Positions 32,314 to 42,063 of a DNA stretch of 64,000 nucleotides are shown piece after piece. The stretch's first letter is position 1. Every line of letters starts with the position of its first letter. The DNA is from Streptomyces sp. ASQP_92 (GTDB lineage: Bacteria; Actinomycetota; Actinomycetes; Streptomycetales; Streptomycetaceae), in assembly GCF_025399895.1 (NCBI RefSeq), contig NZ_JAODUA010000017.1:108786-172785 (forward strand). The letters run 5' to 3'. Position numbers and translations under genes: made by a program. The notes below the pieces were generated by a model, which ran no database searches, was not told the origin of the DNA, and saw only the letters and a list, made by a program, of their open reading frames with translations.

Positions 32314-33918
32314 TCAGGCCCCGTAGCCCTCCCGCAGCTCCACCTTGCGGACCTTGCCGCTGACCGTCATGGGGAACGCGTCGAGGATCCGCAGATGGCG
32401 GGGAACCTTGTAGTGGGCCAGCCGGTCCCGGCAGTACGCGCTCACCTCGTCCAGGGTGGGCGGATCCGCCGGGTCGCGCGGGATGACGCAGGCCAGGACC
32501 TCCTCGCCGTACCGCTCGTCGGGCACGCCCACCACCTGCACATCGGCGATCTTGGGATGGCGGTGGAGGAACTCCTCGATCTCGCGGGGATACACGTTCT
32601 CACCACCCCGGATGATCATGTCCTTGATGCGGCCGACGATCTCCACATAGCCGTCCTCGCGCATCACCGCCAGGTCGCCGGTGTGCATCCAGCGGCCCGC
32701 GTCGATCGTCTCGGCGGTGCGTTCCGGCTCGTTCCAGTAGCCGAGCATCACGCTGTAGCCGCGGGTGCACAGTTCGCCCGCCTCGCCGCGCGGGACGGTG
32801 ACACCCGTCGGGTCGACGACCTTCACCTCGACGTGCGGCATGACCCGGCCCACCGTGCCGGTGCGCCGCTCCAGGTCGTCGTCGGTGCGGGTCTGGGTGG
32901 AGACCGGGGATGTCTCGGTCATTCCGTAGCAGATGGACACCTCCGCCATGTGCATCTCGGCGACCACCCGCTTCATCACCTCCGCGGGGCACGGCGAGCC
33001 CGCCATGATCCCGGTTCGCAGCGAGGAGAGGTCGTACGCGGCGAAGCCGGGCAGGTTCAGCTCGGCGATGAACATGGTGGGCACCCCGTACAGCGAGGTG
33101 CAGCGCTCCCGCTCGACGGCGCGCAGGGTCGCCTCGGGGTCGAAGGACGCGGCCGGCACCACGACGCAGGCGCCGTGCGAGGTGGCGGCCAGGTTGCCCA
33201 TCACCATGCCGAAGCAGTGGTAGAAGGGCACCGGTACACAGATCCGGTCCGCCTCGCTGTAGGCGAGCAACTCCCCTACGAAGTAACCGTTGTTGAGGAC
33301 GTTGTGGTGGGAGAGCGTGGCGCCCTTGGGGAAGCCCGTGGTGCCCGAGGTGTACTGGATGTTGATCGCGTCGTCGCAGGACAGCCCGGCCTCGCGCGCC
33401 GCGAGCGCGGACCGCGGCACGTCGGCGCCCTCGGCCAAGAGTTCGCTCCAGCCGGGGTCGCCGATGAACACGACCCGGCTCAACCGCGGGCAGTTTCCCC
33501 GCACTTGCTCCACCATCGTCCGGTAGTCGCTCGTCTTGTGGGCGAGCGAGGCGAACAGCACCGAGACCTCGGCCTGTCGCAGCACGTACTCCAACTCGTG
33601 GACGCGGTAAGCCGGGTTGATGTTGACCATCACCGCGCCGATCCGCGCGGTCGCGTACTGGACGAGGACCCACTCGGGGCAGTTCACGGCCCAGATGCCC
33701 ACCCGGTCCCCCTTGGCGACCCCGATCGCGAGCAGCGCACACGCCAACCGCTCGACATCGGCGCCGAATTGGGCGTACGTCCAGCGCCGGTCCGACCCGA
33801 CGTCGACCAGCGCCTCCCGGTCTCCGTACGCCTGGACCGCGCGGTCCAGGTTGGCGCCGATCGTGTCGCCGAGCAGGGCGGTGTCGCTCACCCCGTGGGC
33901 GTAGGAGTAGGTCACCAT
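32314..33918 (-). CDS. Acyl-CoA synthetase (AMP-binding)
   Basis: A 534-residue ANL-superfamily enzyme that activates a carboxylic acid as acyl-AMP then acyl-CoA. The P-loop is YTSGTTGFPKGATLSHHN; A5 YGMTETSPVSTQTR; A7 HTGDLAVMREDGYVEIVGR; A8 IKDMIIRGGENVYPREIEEF; and the A10 Lys near SGKVRKVELREG. The usual 520-540 length. An in-frame open frame runs 600 codons further upstream; MVTYSYAHGVSDTAL is the most probable start, with MRRTAM 15 bases before it as alternative. The acid substrate is unknown. Confidence 0.9.
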   Translation of the reverse strand: MVTYSYAHGVSDTALLGDTIGANLDRAVQAYGDREALVDVGSDRRWTYAQFGADVERLACALLAIGVAKGDRVGIWAVNCPEWVLVQYATARIGAVMVNINPAYRVHELEYVLRQAEVSVLFASLAHKTSDYRTMVEQVRGNCPRLSRVVFIGDPGWSELLAEGADVPRSALAAREAGLSCDDAINIQYTSGTTGFPKGATLSHHNVLNNGYFVGELLAYSEADRICVPVPFYHCFGMVMGNLAATSHGACVVVPAASFDPEATLRAVERERCTSLYGVPTMFIAELNLPGFAAYDLSSLRTGIMAGSPCPAEVMKRVVAEMHMAEVSICYGMTETSPVSTQTRTDDDLERRTGTVGRVMPHVEVKVVDPTGVTVPRGEAGELCTRGYSVMLGYWNEPERTAETIDAGRWMHTGDLAVMREDGYVEIVGRIKDMIIRGGENVYPREIEEFLHRHPKIADVQVVGVPDERYGEEVLACVIPRDPADPPTLDEVSAYCRDRLAHYKVPRHLRILDAFPMTVSGKVRKVELREGYGA

Positions 33919-34016
33919 CGCCGTGCGCCTCATTTCCTGGACCGTGCCGCCCAGCATGCCCCGACCGCCCCTGACCTGCCTACCCTCGGGCGCCGGGGAG
34001 ATCGACTCGGGGTGTC

Positions 34017-35249
34017 TCAGGCTCCGGTGCGCCGGGCGGGGAAGCCGTGGGTGCGGGCGGCGAGGACCACCACCAGGACCGGTGCGAGCAGCGCGAGGAC
34101 GCTCCAGGGGAAGGAGTCCGGACCGAACAGGTTCAGGAGCAGCCCGCCGATGAGGCCGCCCCCGGCCATCGCCAGGTTCCACAGCGTCACGAGCAGGGCC
34201 TGCGCGGCGTCCGCGTGCTCGCCGGCCGCCTCCCCGGCGGCGGTCTGGAGCAGCGTCGGAACGCCGCCCCAGCCGAGCCCCCACAGGGCGACCGCCCCAT
34301 AGGCCAGGGCGGTGCTGTCGGAGAGCAGCGCGAGGACGGCGGCCCCCGCGGCGACCAGCAGCACGCTCGCGACGACCAGCGCGCGCGGCCGCCGGCTGAT
34401 CCCGGCGCCGACCAGCCAGATGCTCACCAGCGAGGCAGCGCCGAACACGAGGAGCACCAGGTCGGTGGAGCCGCCCAGGCCGAGCGCGTCGAGGAGGGTC
34501 GCGATGAACGTGTAGAGGATGGTGTGGGCCAGCACGAAGACCAGCGTCACGAACAGGACGGGCAGGACGCCGGGCACGCGCAGCACCGCGAGCGCCGGCG
34601 CCCGCTCGCCCCGGTCCCGGCCGGGGTGGTCCGGCACGATCGCGCCGATCCAGCCGAGCAGGACCACGGTGAGCCCGGTCATCGCAAGGAACGCCGCCTG
34701 CCAGGTGACGGCGTTGCCGAGGAAGGTGCCGGCCGGGACGCCGAGCGACAGGGCGACGGGAATGCCGGCCATGGCGATCGCGATGGCCCTGCCCTGGAGG
34801 TGCGCCGGGGCGAGCCTGCGCGCGTATCCGGCGAGGAGCGCCCAGGCCAGGCCCGCGGCCACCCCGGCGAGGAACCGGGCCGCCATCGTGAGGGCGTAGT
34901 TCCCCGAGAGCGCGGTCACCGTGTTGGCCACGCCGAACCCGGCCATCGCCATCAGGAGCAGGCGCTTGCGCCGCCAGGCCGCCGTCGCGGCGGTGAGCGG
35001 GATCGCGGTGAGGGCCGTGCCGACGGCGTAGATCGTGACGGTCTGCCCGGCCGCGGACTCGCCGACGTTCAGCGCCGAACCCATCGCCGGCAGCAGCCCC
35101 GCGGGCAGCGTCTCGGTCAGGCTGGTGATGAACACCGCCGTGGCCAGCGCGAGCAACGCGAGCCACGGCAGCCGCTTACGGTCCTGGCGCTCGGGGACGG
35201 AGGTGGCGGGGTGGGGGCCGGCCGGGGTCTGCTTCTCACTGATCGACAT
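34017..35249 (-). CDS. MFS transporter (DHA1 efflux type)
   Basis: A 410-residue major-facilitator protein with 12 predicted membrane helices. The signature between helices 2 and 3 is in AAWRRKRLLLMAMAGFGVAN; a GIPVALSLGVPAGTFLGNAV motif in helix 5 is characteristic of the antiporter (motif C) group. Such proteins export arabinose-like sugars or drugs. It lies between two acyl-CoA synthetases but on its own strand segment; specificity unknown. Confidence 0.88.
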   Translation of the reverse strand: MSISEKQTPAGPHPATSVPERQDRKRLPWLALLALATAVFITSLTETLPAGLLPAMGSALNVGESAAGQTVTIYAVGTALTAIPLTAATAAWRRKRLLLMAMAGFGVANTVTALSGNYALTMAARFLAGVAAGLAWALLAGYARRLAPAHLQGRAIAIAMAGIPVALSLGVPAGTFLGNAVTWQAAFLAMTGLTVVLLGWIGAIVPDHPGRDRGERAPALAVLRVPGVLPVLFVTLVFVLAHTILYTFIATLLDALGLGGSTDLVLLVFGAASLVSIWLVGAGISRRPRALVVASVLLVAAGAAVLALLSDSTALAYGAVALWGLGWGGVPTLLQTAAGEAAGEHADAAQALLVTLWNLAMAGGGLIGGLLLNLFGPDSFPWSVLALLAPVLVVVLAARTHGFPARRTGA

Positions 35250-35373
35250 GACCGCATGCTCGAACCCTCACATCGGTGTGAAGGTCAAAGGGGGCGGGTG
35301 TGACGTCCCTCACCCACCCCCGGTGGCGGCCCCAACTCCCGCCCATCAAGGGCGAACTGGCGGGGAGGGGGCT

Positions 35374-36915
35374 TCAATTGACCTCGCGTCCGAGACCTGA
35401 CCAGTACGGCTCGCGGAGCTTGAACTTCTGGATCTTTCCGGTGGCCGTACGCGGGATGGCCTCGCGGAACTCGACCGAGGTCGGCGCCTTGTAGCGGGCC
35501 AGGTGCTCCTTGCAGTACGCGATGATGTCGGCCTCCGTCACGCTCTCGCCCTCCACCAGGACGACGAGCGCCTTGATCGTCTCGCCCCACTTCTCGTGCG
35601 GCACCCCGATGACGGCGACCTCGGCGACCGCCGGGTGACTGAAGATGGTGTCCTCGACCTCGATCGAGGAGACGTTCTCACCGCCGGTGATGATGACGTC
35701 CTTCTTGCGGTCCGAGATCGTCAGGGTGCCGTCGCTCTCGTCGATCGTGCCGCCGTCGCCGGTGTGGAACCAGCCGTCCTCCAGGGCCGCCGCGGTCTCC
35801 TCGGGCTTCTCCCAGTAGCCGTCGAGCACCACGTTCGAGCGGGCCAGCACCTCTCCGGAGTCCGACACCTTCAGCCGGACGCCGAGCGCGGGGACGCCCG
35901 CCCGCGACAGCCTGCGCGCCCGCTCCGGCGCGGGCAGTGCGGCGTCCGCGGCGCGGGTCCGGTTCATGGTGAGCAGCGGGGACGTCTCGGTCAGACCGTA
36001 GATCTGGGTGAACTCCCAGCCCAGTTCCTCGTCCATGCGCTGGATCATCCGGCTCGGCGGCGGCGCCCCCGCGCAGACCACCCGCACCCGGTCGCGGCCC
36101 GGGATCTCGCCCCGCCACGACGCCGCCGCGTCCAGGACCATGTTCCACACCGCGGGCGCCCCGCACATCAGCGTCACCCCGTGCTCGGCCACCCGGCGCA
36201 GGATCTCGGCGCCGTCCACCTTGCGCAGCACGACCTGCTTGACCCCAAGACCGGCCATCACATACGGCATGCCCCAGCCGTTGCAGTGGAACATCGGCAG
36301 GGTGTGCATATAGACATCACCCTCCCAGACCCGGGTGTGCAGCCCGAACGTCAGCCCGTTGACCCAGATGTTGCGGTGGGTGAGCTGAACTCCCTTGGGG
36401 CGGGCGGTGGTTCCGGAGGTGTAGTTGATGGTGGCCGTCGCGTCCTCGTCCGGGTTCGACCAGGCCCGCGGCTCGACCCCGAACCGCATCAGGGCCGTCT
36501 CGGTCTGCTCACCCAGCACGAACCGGTGGCGCGCCCCGACGCCGGACAGCACCTCGTCCAGCTCCGGGTCGACCAGCAGGACCGAGGCCCCGCTCTGCCG
36601 CACCACGTACTCGATCTCCTCCGGCTTGAGGCGGAAGTTGACCGGCACGCAGATCCGGCCGCTCATCGGCACCGCGAACAGGAGCTCCAGCAGGCGCGCC
36701 GAGTTGTGGCTCACCACCGCCACCCGCTCACCCTCGCCGACACCCAGCGCGTCGAATCCCGCCTGCCAGGCGCGCACCCGCTCGGCCAGCCGTCCATAGG
36801 TCACATCGGGCACCGGGGGGCCCGGCTGGTCCGGCTCGTCGACGACGCCGGTGCCGGACGAGAAGCCCAGCTCCGCCCGGTCGAGGAAGTCCGAGATCGT
36901 CATCGGAATCCGCAT
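35374..36915 (-). CDS. Acyl-CoA synthetase (long-chain type)
   Basis: A 513-residue ANL enzyme: YTSGTTARPKGVQLTHRN, YGLTETSPLLTMNR, HTGDGGTIDESDGTLTISD, KKDVIITGGENVSSIEVEDT and the catalytic Lys at GKIQKFKLREPYW. The two ANL enzymes are paralogous but only distantly similar. The start MRIPMTISDFLDRAEL is preferred (GATCAGGAGTGAGAGCG). The fatty-acid substrate is unknown. Confidence 0.9.
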   Translation of the reverse strand: MRIPMTISDFLDRAELGFSSGTGVVDEPDQPGPPVPDVTYGRLAERVRAWQAGFDALGVGEGERVAVVSHNSARLLELLFAVPMSGRICVPVNFRLKPEEIEYVVRQSGASVLLVDPELDEVLSGVGARHRFVLGEQTETALMRFGVEPRAWSNPDEDATATINYTSGTTARPKGVQLTHRNIWVNGLTFGLHTRVWEGDVYMHTLPMFHCNGWGMPYVMAGLGVKQVVLRKVDGAEILRRVAEHGVTLMCGAPAVWNMVLDAAASWRGEIPGRDRVRVVCAGAPPPSRMIQRMDEELGWEFTQIYGLTETSPLLTMNRTRAADAALPAPERARRLSRAGVPALGVRLKVSDSGEVLARSNVVLDGYWEKPEETAAALEDGWFHTGDGGTIDESDGTLTISDRKKDVIITGGENVSSIEVEDTIFSHPAVAEVAVIGVPHEKWGETIKALVVLVEGESVTEADIIAYCKEHLARYKAPTSVEFREAIPRTATGKIQKFKLREPYWSGLGREVN

Positions 36916-37139
36916 CGCTCTCACTCCTGATCGCAAGATCCGCACCAACTGTCAGGTGGCGAGTCTGGTACTTTCCGACGCTCCCAGCGGCCGAAACGCC
37001 GAATCGACCTGCGGGGACCGGTCGTCGAAGGCCGCGTCCCTAAGTGTTGGCAGGTTCAGGGCCACCGCGGACCGGCGGCCGTCGGGGCGAGCCGGTCGAG
37101 GGCCGCCGCGGATCGCGTGCCGTCGGGAAGGTGGGCCAG

Positions 37140-37500
37140 GAAGTGGTGGCCGGGTTCGTCGAACGGCCGCCAACATCCCTGACGACGCTCACCCTGGCCG
37201 CGCTTCTGCTGGGAGGCGGTTGGGCGTTCCTGCACTCGACGGTTCAGGCATGGGCGACCCTGCTCGTCCCGACCGCCCGCGCCACCGGGGTCGCCTTCTT
37301 CGGCGTGGCCCTGTACCTGGGCAGCTCACTGGGCACCGGCCTTGCCGCGGGCCCGGTCCAACACGCCTCGTTCCAGGCCCTGTTCGGGGCGGCCGCCCTC
37401 GTCTCCCTGCCGCTGACCGCCCTCGCGGCGTACGGCCGACGGCGGTACGGGGACGGGGGTGGGGCCGGGGACGGAGCGGCGCCGCGCCGGGAGCAGCCCC
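37140..37500 (+). pseudogene. MFS transporter remnant
   Basis: The C-terminal four helices of an MFS exporter remain: LTTLTLAALLLGGGWAFLHS TVQAW..., GVAFFGVALYLGSSLGTGLA..., GAAALVSLPLTALAAYGRRR. The N-terminal eight helices and a start codon are gone and no stop codon follows until 37,754. A deletion remnant. Confidence 0.75.
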
Positions 37501-37565
37501 GGCGGGCGACCCCCGTACGGACGGCCATCCGACGCGGCGGGAGTGAGGGTGCCGCCCGCGTACGG

Positions 37566-37748
37566 CTACTTGTCGGCCATGAGGGTGCCGGCCGCGCCCC
37601 AGCTGTCCTTGGGGACCTCGTGGATCCAGACCTGAACGGTCTCGGCCGGGATCTTGTACGCGTCGACGAAAGCGTCCGTGACCCGCTTGACCAGCTCGCG
37701 CTTGAGCTCGACGTCGCGGGGACCCTGCTGGATGGTGACGATGGGCAT
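37566..37748 (-). CDS. 4-oxalocrotonate tautomerase-family protein
   Basis: A 60-residue tautomerase: after Met removal the conserved Pro-1 is the catalytic base (MPIVTIQQGPRDVELKRELV), with the KRVTDAFVDAYKIPAETVQV and WIHEVPKDSWGAAGTLMADK segments. Hexameric 4-OT family members tautomerise dienol or keto-acids. Coupled to no pathway here. Confidence 0.85.
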   Translation of the reverse strand: MPIVTIQQGPRDVELKRELVKRVTDAFVDAYKIPAETVQVWIHEVPKDSWGAAGTLMADK

Positions 37749-37885
37749 GGCTAACTCCTGTGCCTGCGGCGGCTTCCCGGCCTTTCCGGGTCGCTCACCG
37801 GCGTGACCTCAGTCCATCGGATCCGTCCCGCCCGACCAAGGTCCAGAACGCGACCGCAGCGATCAGCGATCGTGATCGCTGCTGG

Positions 37886-38911
37886 TCAGGGCCCGGGAGT
37901 GTGGTGGGAGGACACAGGATTGCTGGTGGCGCGGGGGCTAGTGGGGCCGCCGTGGGTGACGGGCGACGCATCCCCCGCCGTGGACGACGCGCACACCGTG
38001 GACGCATCCCCCACCATGGACGTCGCGCACACCATGGACGCGTCCCTCGCCATGGAGGCCTCGCACGCCTTGAGGAGTGGCTCAAGGGTGGCCGGCATGG
38101 AGGCGGCGCGCACGGCGAGCGCGGTGGGCAGCGCGAGGCCCGGCGCGCGCACCGGACGGAATGCGACCCGGGGACTGTGCAGCAGACGCGCGTGGGCCGC
38201 GTACACGACGGTCCACAGCGAGCCGAGCCCGATGGCGGCCAGGGTGTTCTGGAGCGAACCTCCGACCGGCCCCGGTATCGGCTCGAAGCCCGCCGTATGG
38301 CAGGCGCCCACGACCAGGTCCACGAGCGCCGGGTTGTTGCGGCGGGCGGTGAGCGCCAGGGGAAGCGCGGCCAGTTCCGACAGGGCGATCGCGTCCTGGC
38401 CGGCGAGCGGATGGGTCGCCGGGACGGCGACGAGCAGCGGGTCCTCCCACAGGGGCAGGAAGCGCAGGCCCGGCGCCGGCTCCGGCGAGCGGACGAAGGC
38501 CGCGTCGAGCCGCCCGTCGACGACCTGGGCCAAGCGGTCGCGGGTGGGCGCCGAGACCAGTTCGGCGGCGACGCCGGGCGCGATCTCGGCGAAGGCGCCG
38601 AGCACCCGGTCGAGGTGTTCGCCGAGCCCGGCACTGGTGCCGAGCCGCAGAGTGGTGCGCCCACGGACGGCGGCCCGGGCCCGCTCGGCCGCGGCGAGCA
38701 CCTCGCGCGCCTCGGGCAACAGCCGCTCCCCCGCCGCGGTGAGCCGCACGTGCCGGGGCGACCGGTCGAAGAGTTCGGCCCCCAACTCCCTTTCCAGGCG
38801 CCGAACTTGCTGACTTACGGCCGACTGGACGATGTGCAGCCGCTCGGCGGCCCGCCCGAAGTGCAGTTCCTCGGCGACGGTGACGAAGTAGCTGAGCTGC
38901 CGCAGTTCCAT
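37886..38911 (-). CDS. LysR-family transcription regulator with repeat tail
   Basis: A 341-residue LysR protein: helix-turn-helix at residues 2-65 (LRQLSYFVTVAEELHFGRAA ERLHIVQSAVSQQVRRLERE), then the two-lobe effector domain. LysR proteins usually end near residue 300; here the last 50 residues are Ala/Ser/Met/Asp-rich and are encoded by an in-frame 36-bp tandem repeat. The divergent target might be the tautomerase or LysE gene (inference). Confidence 0.85.
   Translation of the reverse strand: MELRQLSYFVTVAEELHFGRAAERLHIVQSAVSQQVRRLERELGAELFDRSPRHVRLTAAGERLLPEAREVLAAAERARAAVRGRTTLRLGTSAGLGEHLDRVLGAFAEIAPGVAAELVSAPTRDRLAQVVDGRLDAAFVRSPEPAPGLRFLPLWEDPLLVAVPATHPLAGQDAIALSELAALPLALTARRNNPALVDLVVGACHTAGFEPIPGPVGGSLQNTLAAIGLGSLWTVVYAAHARLLHSPRVAFRPVRAPGLALPTALAVRAASMPATLEPLLKACEASMARDASMVCATSMVGDASTVCASSTAGDASPVTHGGPTSPRATSNPVSSHHTPGP
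37960..38069. repeat. 36-bp minisatellite inside the LysR gene
   Basis: Two full units (37,980-38,015 and 38,016-38,051; about 84% alike) and partial units on both sides, with cores GTGGACG/ATGGACG, CGCGCACACC and GACGC. The unit is a multiple of three so the frame is kept. Confidence 0.8.
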
Positions 38912-39288
38912 ACGGCGACTGTATCCAGGAGGGGACGGGAGGCCCGGGGGCCGGGGACGCCAGAGTGAGGGCGCAACGCGGGCGAGCCGGCCAACGCGAT
39001 CTCGGGCTGCGGGCTGCGGGCTGCTGTCTCCTGTCTCCTATCTGCTGCCTGCTGCCTGCTGCCTGAGGTACCGGGGCGCGCGTGGTCGCCCTACGAAGGG
39101 TCACGCCATATGGGGTCGGCCAATGTGTGGGGGCTCCATGTGCTCCCCGTCTATGGGCGCCCCCTACGCGTATAGCCCATCTGTATGGGGTCGGTCTCCA
39201 TGGGCCCGGTCTCCATGGGCTACGCCGACATAGGGGCCGGTCCGGGCTCAGTTCATGTTCTGGGCGCACACCACCCAGGTGAGGTTGA
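38912..39288. other. Non-coding repeat-rich spacer before lysE-like gene
   Basis: A 377-base region with low complexity: a TGCTGCC run of three units at 39,040-39,063, GGGCTGC repeats before it, and GGTCTCCATGGGC twice between 39,190 and 39,225. Not coding; base composition is lower in GC than the flanks. Confidence 0.55.
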
Positions 39289-39957
39289 ATGACGGACATG
39301 GTGTCGACCGATCGCTTCCTCGCCTTCGCCGCGATGTCCCTTCTGGTGATCGTGATCCCGGGCCCGAGCGTGCTGTTCGTGATCGGCCGGGCCCTCGCGC
39401 ACGGTCGCCGTACCGCCCTGGCCACCGTGCTCGGCAACGTTCTCGGCTCGTATGTGCTGGTGTGCGCGGTGGCGCTCGGCATCGGCGCCCTGGTGGAGCG
39501 TTCGGCGTCGGTGTTCATGGCGGTGAAGCTGGCGGGCGCCGCGTATCTCGTGCTGCTCGGGGTGCAGGCGTACCGGCACCGGGGTGACATGCGGCTCGGG
39601 ATGGCGGCCATCGGCGACGCGGCGGCCATCGTCCGGCCGGCCCACGGCGATCTGCGAACCATCGCCGACGGAGTTCTGGTGGGTGTGACCAACCCCAAGG
39701 GCATCGTGTTCTTCGCGGCCGTGCTGCCGCAGTTCGTGGACCACACGGCCGGCCATCTGCCCTCGCAGATGCTGCTGCTCGGACTGATCCCCATCACCAT
39801 CGGGCTGATCACCGACACCCTGTGGGGCCTGGGCGCGGCGGCCGCACGCGGCTGGTTCGCCCGCTCCGAGAAACGCCTCTCGCTGATCGGCGGCGCGGGG
39901 GGCTTCGCGATGATCGGGCTGGGCGTGACGGTCGCGGCGACGGGTCGGGCCGACTGA
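39289..39957 (+). CDS. LysE-family amino acid exporter
   Basis: A 222-residue inner-membrane protein with six helices. The LysE/RhtB hallmark is at the start: IPGPSVLFVIGRALAHGRRT ALATVLGN; the second conserved part is NPKGIVFFAAVLPQFVD. These exporters remove threonine, homoserine, lysine or similar. The ATG follows GAGGTTGA. Substrate not identifiable. Confidence 0.9.
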   Translation: MTDMVSTDRFLAFAAMSLLVIVIPGPSVLFVIGRALAHGRRTALATVLGNVLGSYVLVCAVALGIGALVERSASVFMAVKLAGAAYLVLLGVQAYRHRGDMRLGMAAIGDAAAIVRPAHGDLRTIADGVLVGVTNPKGIVFFAAVLPQFVDHTAGHLPSQMLLLGLIPITIGLITDTLWGLGAAAARGWFARSEKRLSLIGGAGGFAMIGLGVTVAATGRAD

Positions 39958-40335
39958 CGCGTCCGGCCCGTCCACCCGTCCGTCCACCCTCTTCCGGCGG
40001 CCCCCTTCAACTCCCCGAAATCCTCGGCGCCCCCGACTCCCTCGACTCCCTCGCAGCCCCTGGCTCCTTCGCACCCCTCGGCTCCCTCACCGCGGTGACC
40101 ACACGACTGGTAGGTCGACTGCACCGCCACCCGGTGGAATGAAATCGCCGCGACGGCCCACCGCCACGCGGCGCCCCGCCCGTCCACGCCGACCTGCGAC
40201 AGGAGCGCGCCAAAATCGGCGGCACCGGGGTCAATGGCGCGTCAGGGCGGGAGACTGAAAGGTGGCGGGGACATAACTTCAGGCGTACGGGCGCATGACG
40301 CGTACGGCATCCACACTTCCGCAGCGGAGGACACC
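39958..40335. other. 378-base spacer, no gene seen
   Basis: The first part repeats GACTCCCT/GGCTCCCTC-like units (about 40,035-40,090), the second part holds the promoter region of the next gene. No reading frame has codon bias. Confidence 0.5.
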
Positions 40336-40698
40336 ATGGACAGCCTCACGATCGAGGACGCCGACCCCGACGAACGCCGCCCGGCAGGGCCGCTGTACGT
40401 GCCGGTACGGCTCGGCTCCGCCGGAGGACACCAACTGCGCTTCCTGCGCGACGAGTTCGGCGCCCGCACCGCCGTCGGATTCACCAGTGCCGAGGCCCTG
40501 GCGGCCGTACTGGGCCGCGACCAGAGGTGGATCCGGCTGGCCGAACCCGCCCTGAGAGCGCTCTCGGCGCCGCTCGGCGTGGCCCGCGTGACCATCGACC
40601 CCGTGCTCGCCCCGCCCGCCCCCCGCCGACGACACGGCCAGCCCCAGCCTCAGACCCCGCCCCTGTGCGCCCGCCGGGACCACGCGCTGAGCAGCTAG
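40336..40698 (+). CDS. SAV_915-family protein
   Basis: A 120-residue protein with the SAV_915/SseB-like pattern: LYVPVRLGSAGGHQLRFLRD, ARTAVGFTSAEALAAVLGRD and LRALSAPLGVARVTIDPVLA. The family is found throughout Streptomyces and its role is unknown. The ATG follows GCGGAGGACACC, a good ribosome site. Confidence 0.75.
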   Translation: MDSLTIEDADPDERRPAGPLYVPVRLGSAGGHQLRFLRDEFGARTAVGFTSAEALAAVLGRDQRWIRLAEPALRALSAPLGVARVTIDPVLAPPAPRRRHGQPQPQTPPLCARRDHALSS

Positions 40699-40722
40699 CG
40701 CCGAGCTGCCACTCCCCTCGCC

Positions 40723-41865
40723 TCAGCCCTGGTTGCCGACGATCTCCCCGAACCGTACGTCGTACGAGGCGGCCCGGGTCATATCGGCGAGCAACCGCCC
40801 CGCCTCCTCGGCGACTTCACCCCGCCGGGCCGCGCCGAGCGCCTCGAAGAGCTGCACGGTGAGCAGGGCAGAGCCGTCCTTGCGCTCCTCGACCCGCCAG
40901 ATCCCGGCGAGGAAACCGTCGACGAGGAGGGTGCGGTGGGCCTGGTTGCCGGACCAGGCGCGCCCCTTGTGCTCGGGAGGAACGACGCGGGCCCGGTCGG
41001 CATGCGAGAGCAGCAGATTGTCGAACTCGGGCAGGAAGCGCGGCGGCGCCGGGGTGTCCTCGTCCGGGCGGGAGGCGTCCGGCAGATCGAAGAGTTCGAC
41101 CCCGTTCTCGTCCCGGAAGACCGCGAGTTCGGGCCGCAGCCGCGCGAAGACGGGGCCGAGCCGAGTGAGCCCGGACCAGGTCTGCATGTCCTTGACCGAG
41201 GCGGGCCCGAAGGCGCCGAGGTAGCGCAGCACGGTCGCGTCGGGCGCGGGAACGGGGCCGGCCGAGCGTCCGAGCCAGTGCTCGACGGTGGTGAGCGCGA
41301 CCTGCCCGCCGCGTCCCCACAGCCCGCGCGGGGTGACCTGGACGAGCGGGAGCACACAGCGAGCGGCGACGGAGAGCGCGAAGGGGTCCGCGTCCGGCCA
41401 CTCCTTGAGGAGCGCCTCCCGCAACTCCTTCATGGAGTACGGCCGCTCCTCCACCAGCGCGCGTACGATCGCGCCGAGCCGCTCCGTGTCGACCCCGACC
41501 AGCCCCTTGCGGAAGGCGTTCAACTCCCGGTCCCGCGCGGCCTGTACCAACGGTCGCAGGGTGAGCGCGTCGTCCGCCGTGTGGGTGTGGATGGTGGAGC
41601 GGAGGGTGACCATCCGCACCACCTCGCGCGCCTCCATCAACTCTGAGAGCGCTTCCGGCCGGAACCCGGCCAGCCGCGACCAGAGTGCGAAGTACGGCGG
41701 TTTCACGTTCTGCGCCTGGAGCCCGAGGAGGTGGGCGACGGCATCCTTGGGCGAGAGCGCGTCACTGCGCTTCAGCAGGAGCTGACGGTCGAGGGTGGCG
41801 CGATTGAGAGCGCGACGCGAGAGCGGGGGCGCGGCGCTGGTACCGGTGCCGGTGCGATGGGCCAT
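40723..41865 (-). CDS. Winged-helix DNA glycosylase (AlkZ/HTH_42 family)
   Basis: A 380-residue HTH_42 protein. The catalytic Q-phi-Q motif of AlkZ-type glycosylases is present as LLGLQAQNVKPPYF (Gln50-Ala-Gln52), as in the azinomycin-resistance enzyme AlkZ; YcaQ-type members have Q-phi-D. The DNA-binding winged helices continue through residue 220, with the RSTIHTHT segment. AlkZ removes interstrand crosslinks and alkylated bases; whether this one does is inference. The ATG follows a GCCGGTACC-rich leader and a GATGG; an isolated gene. Confidence 0.75.
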   Translation of the reverse strand: MAHRTGTGTSAAPPLSRRALNRATLDRQLLLKRSDALSPKDAVAHLLGLQAQNVKPPYFALWSRLAGFRPEALSELMEAREVVRMVTLRSTIHTHTADDALTLRPLVQAARDRELNAFRKGLVGVDTERLGAIVRALVEERPYSMKELREALLKEWPDADPFALSVAARCVLPLVQVTPRGLWGRGGQVALTTVEHWLGRSAGPVPAPDATVLRYLGAFGPASVKDMQTWSGLTRLGPVFARLRPELAVFRDENGVELFDLPDASRPDEDTPAPPRFLPEFDNLLLSHADRARVVPPEHKGRAWSGNQAHRTLLVDGFLAGIWRVEERKDGSALLTVQLFEALGAARRGEVAEEAGRLLADMTRAASYDVRFGEIVGNQG

Positions 41866-42063
41866 GGGGGAACGGTACGCATCGATGCGGTCAGATCCTG
41901 TCCGCATCGGGGGCCGATCTCCGGCGGACTCGGCAGCCCGAGGGGAGCCCGGCCCCCCTGTCCACCCCTCCCCGCGCCGACTCCTCGCTCCTCCGCTCCT
42001 CCGAAGCCCCGGACCCTCCGAGACCCCGAATCCTCCGTGCGAGGCGATTTGAGCCATATATCC

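Noticed and set aside
32314..35166. A 950-codon open frame on the minus strand
   Set aside because: It is the acyl-CoA synthetase frame staying open through the MFS gene, whose correct frame has 12 helices; the extra part is Arg/Gly-rich nonsense.
37044..37754. Functional MFS gene of 236 codons
   Set aside because: Only the last four helices are present and the frame continues into the antisense of the tautomerase gene.
38912..39288. CRISPR-like array
   Set aside because: The repeats are short, contiguous and without spacers; simple-sequence repeats instead.
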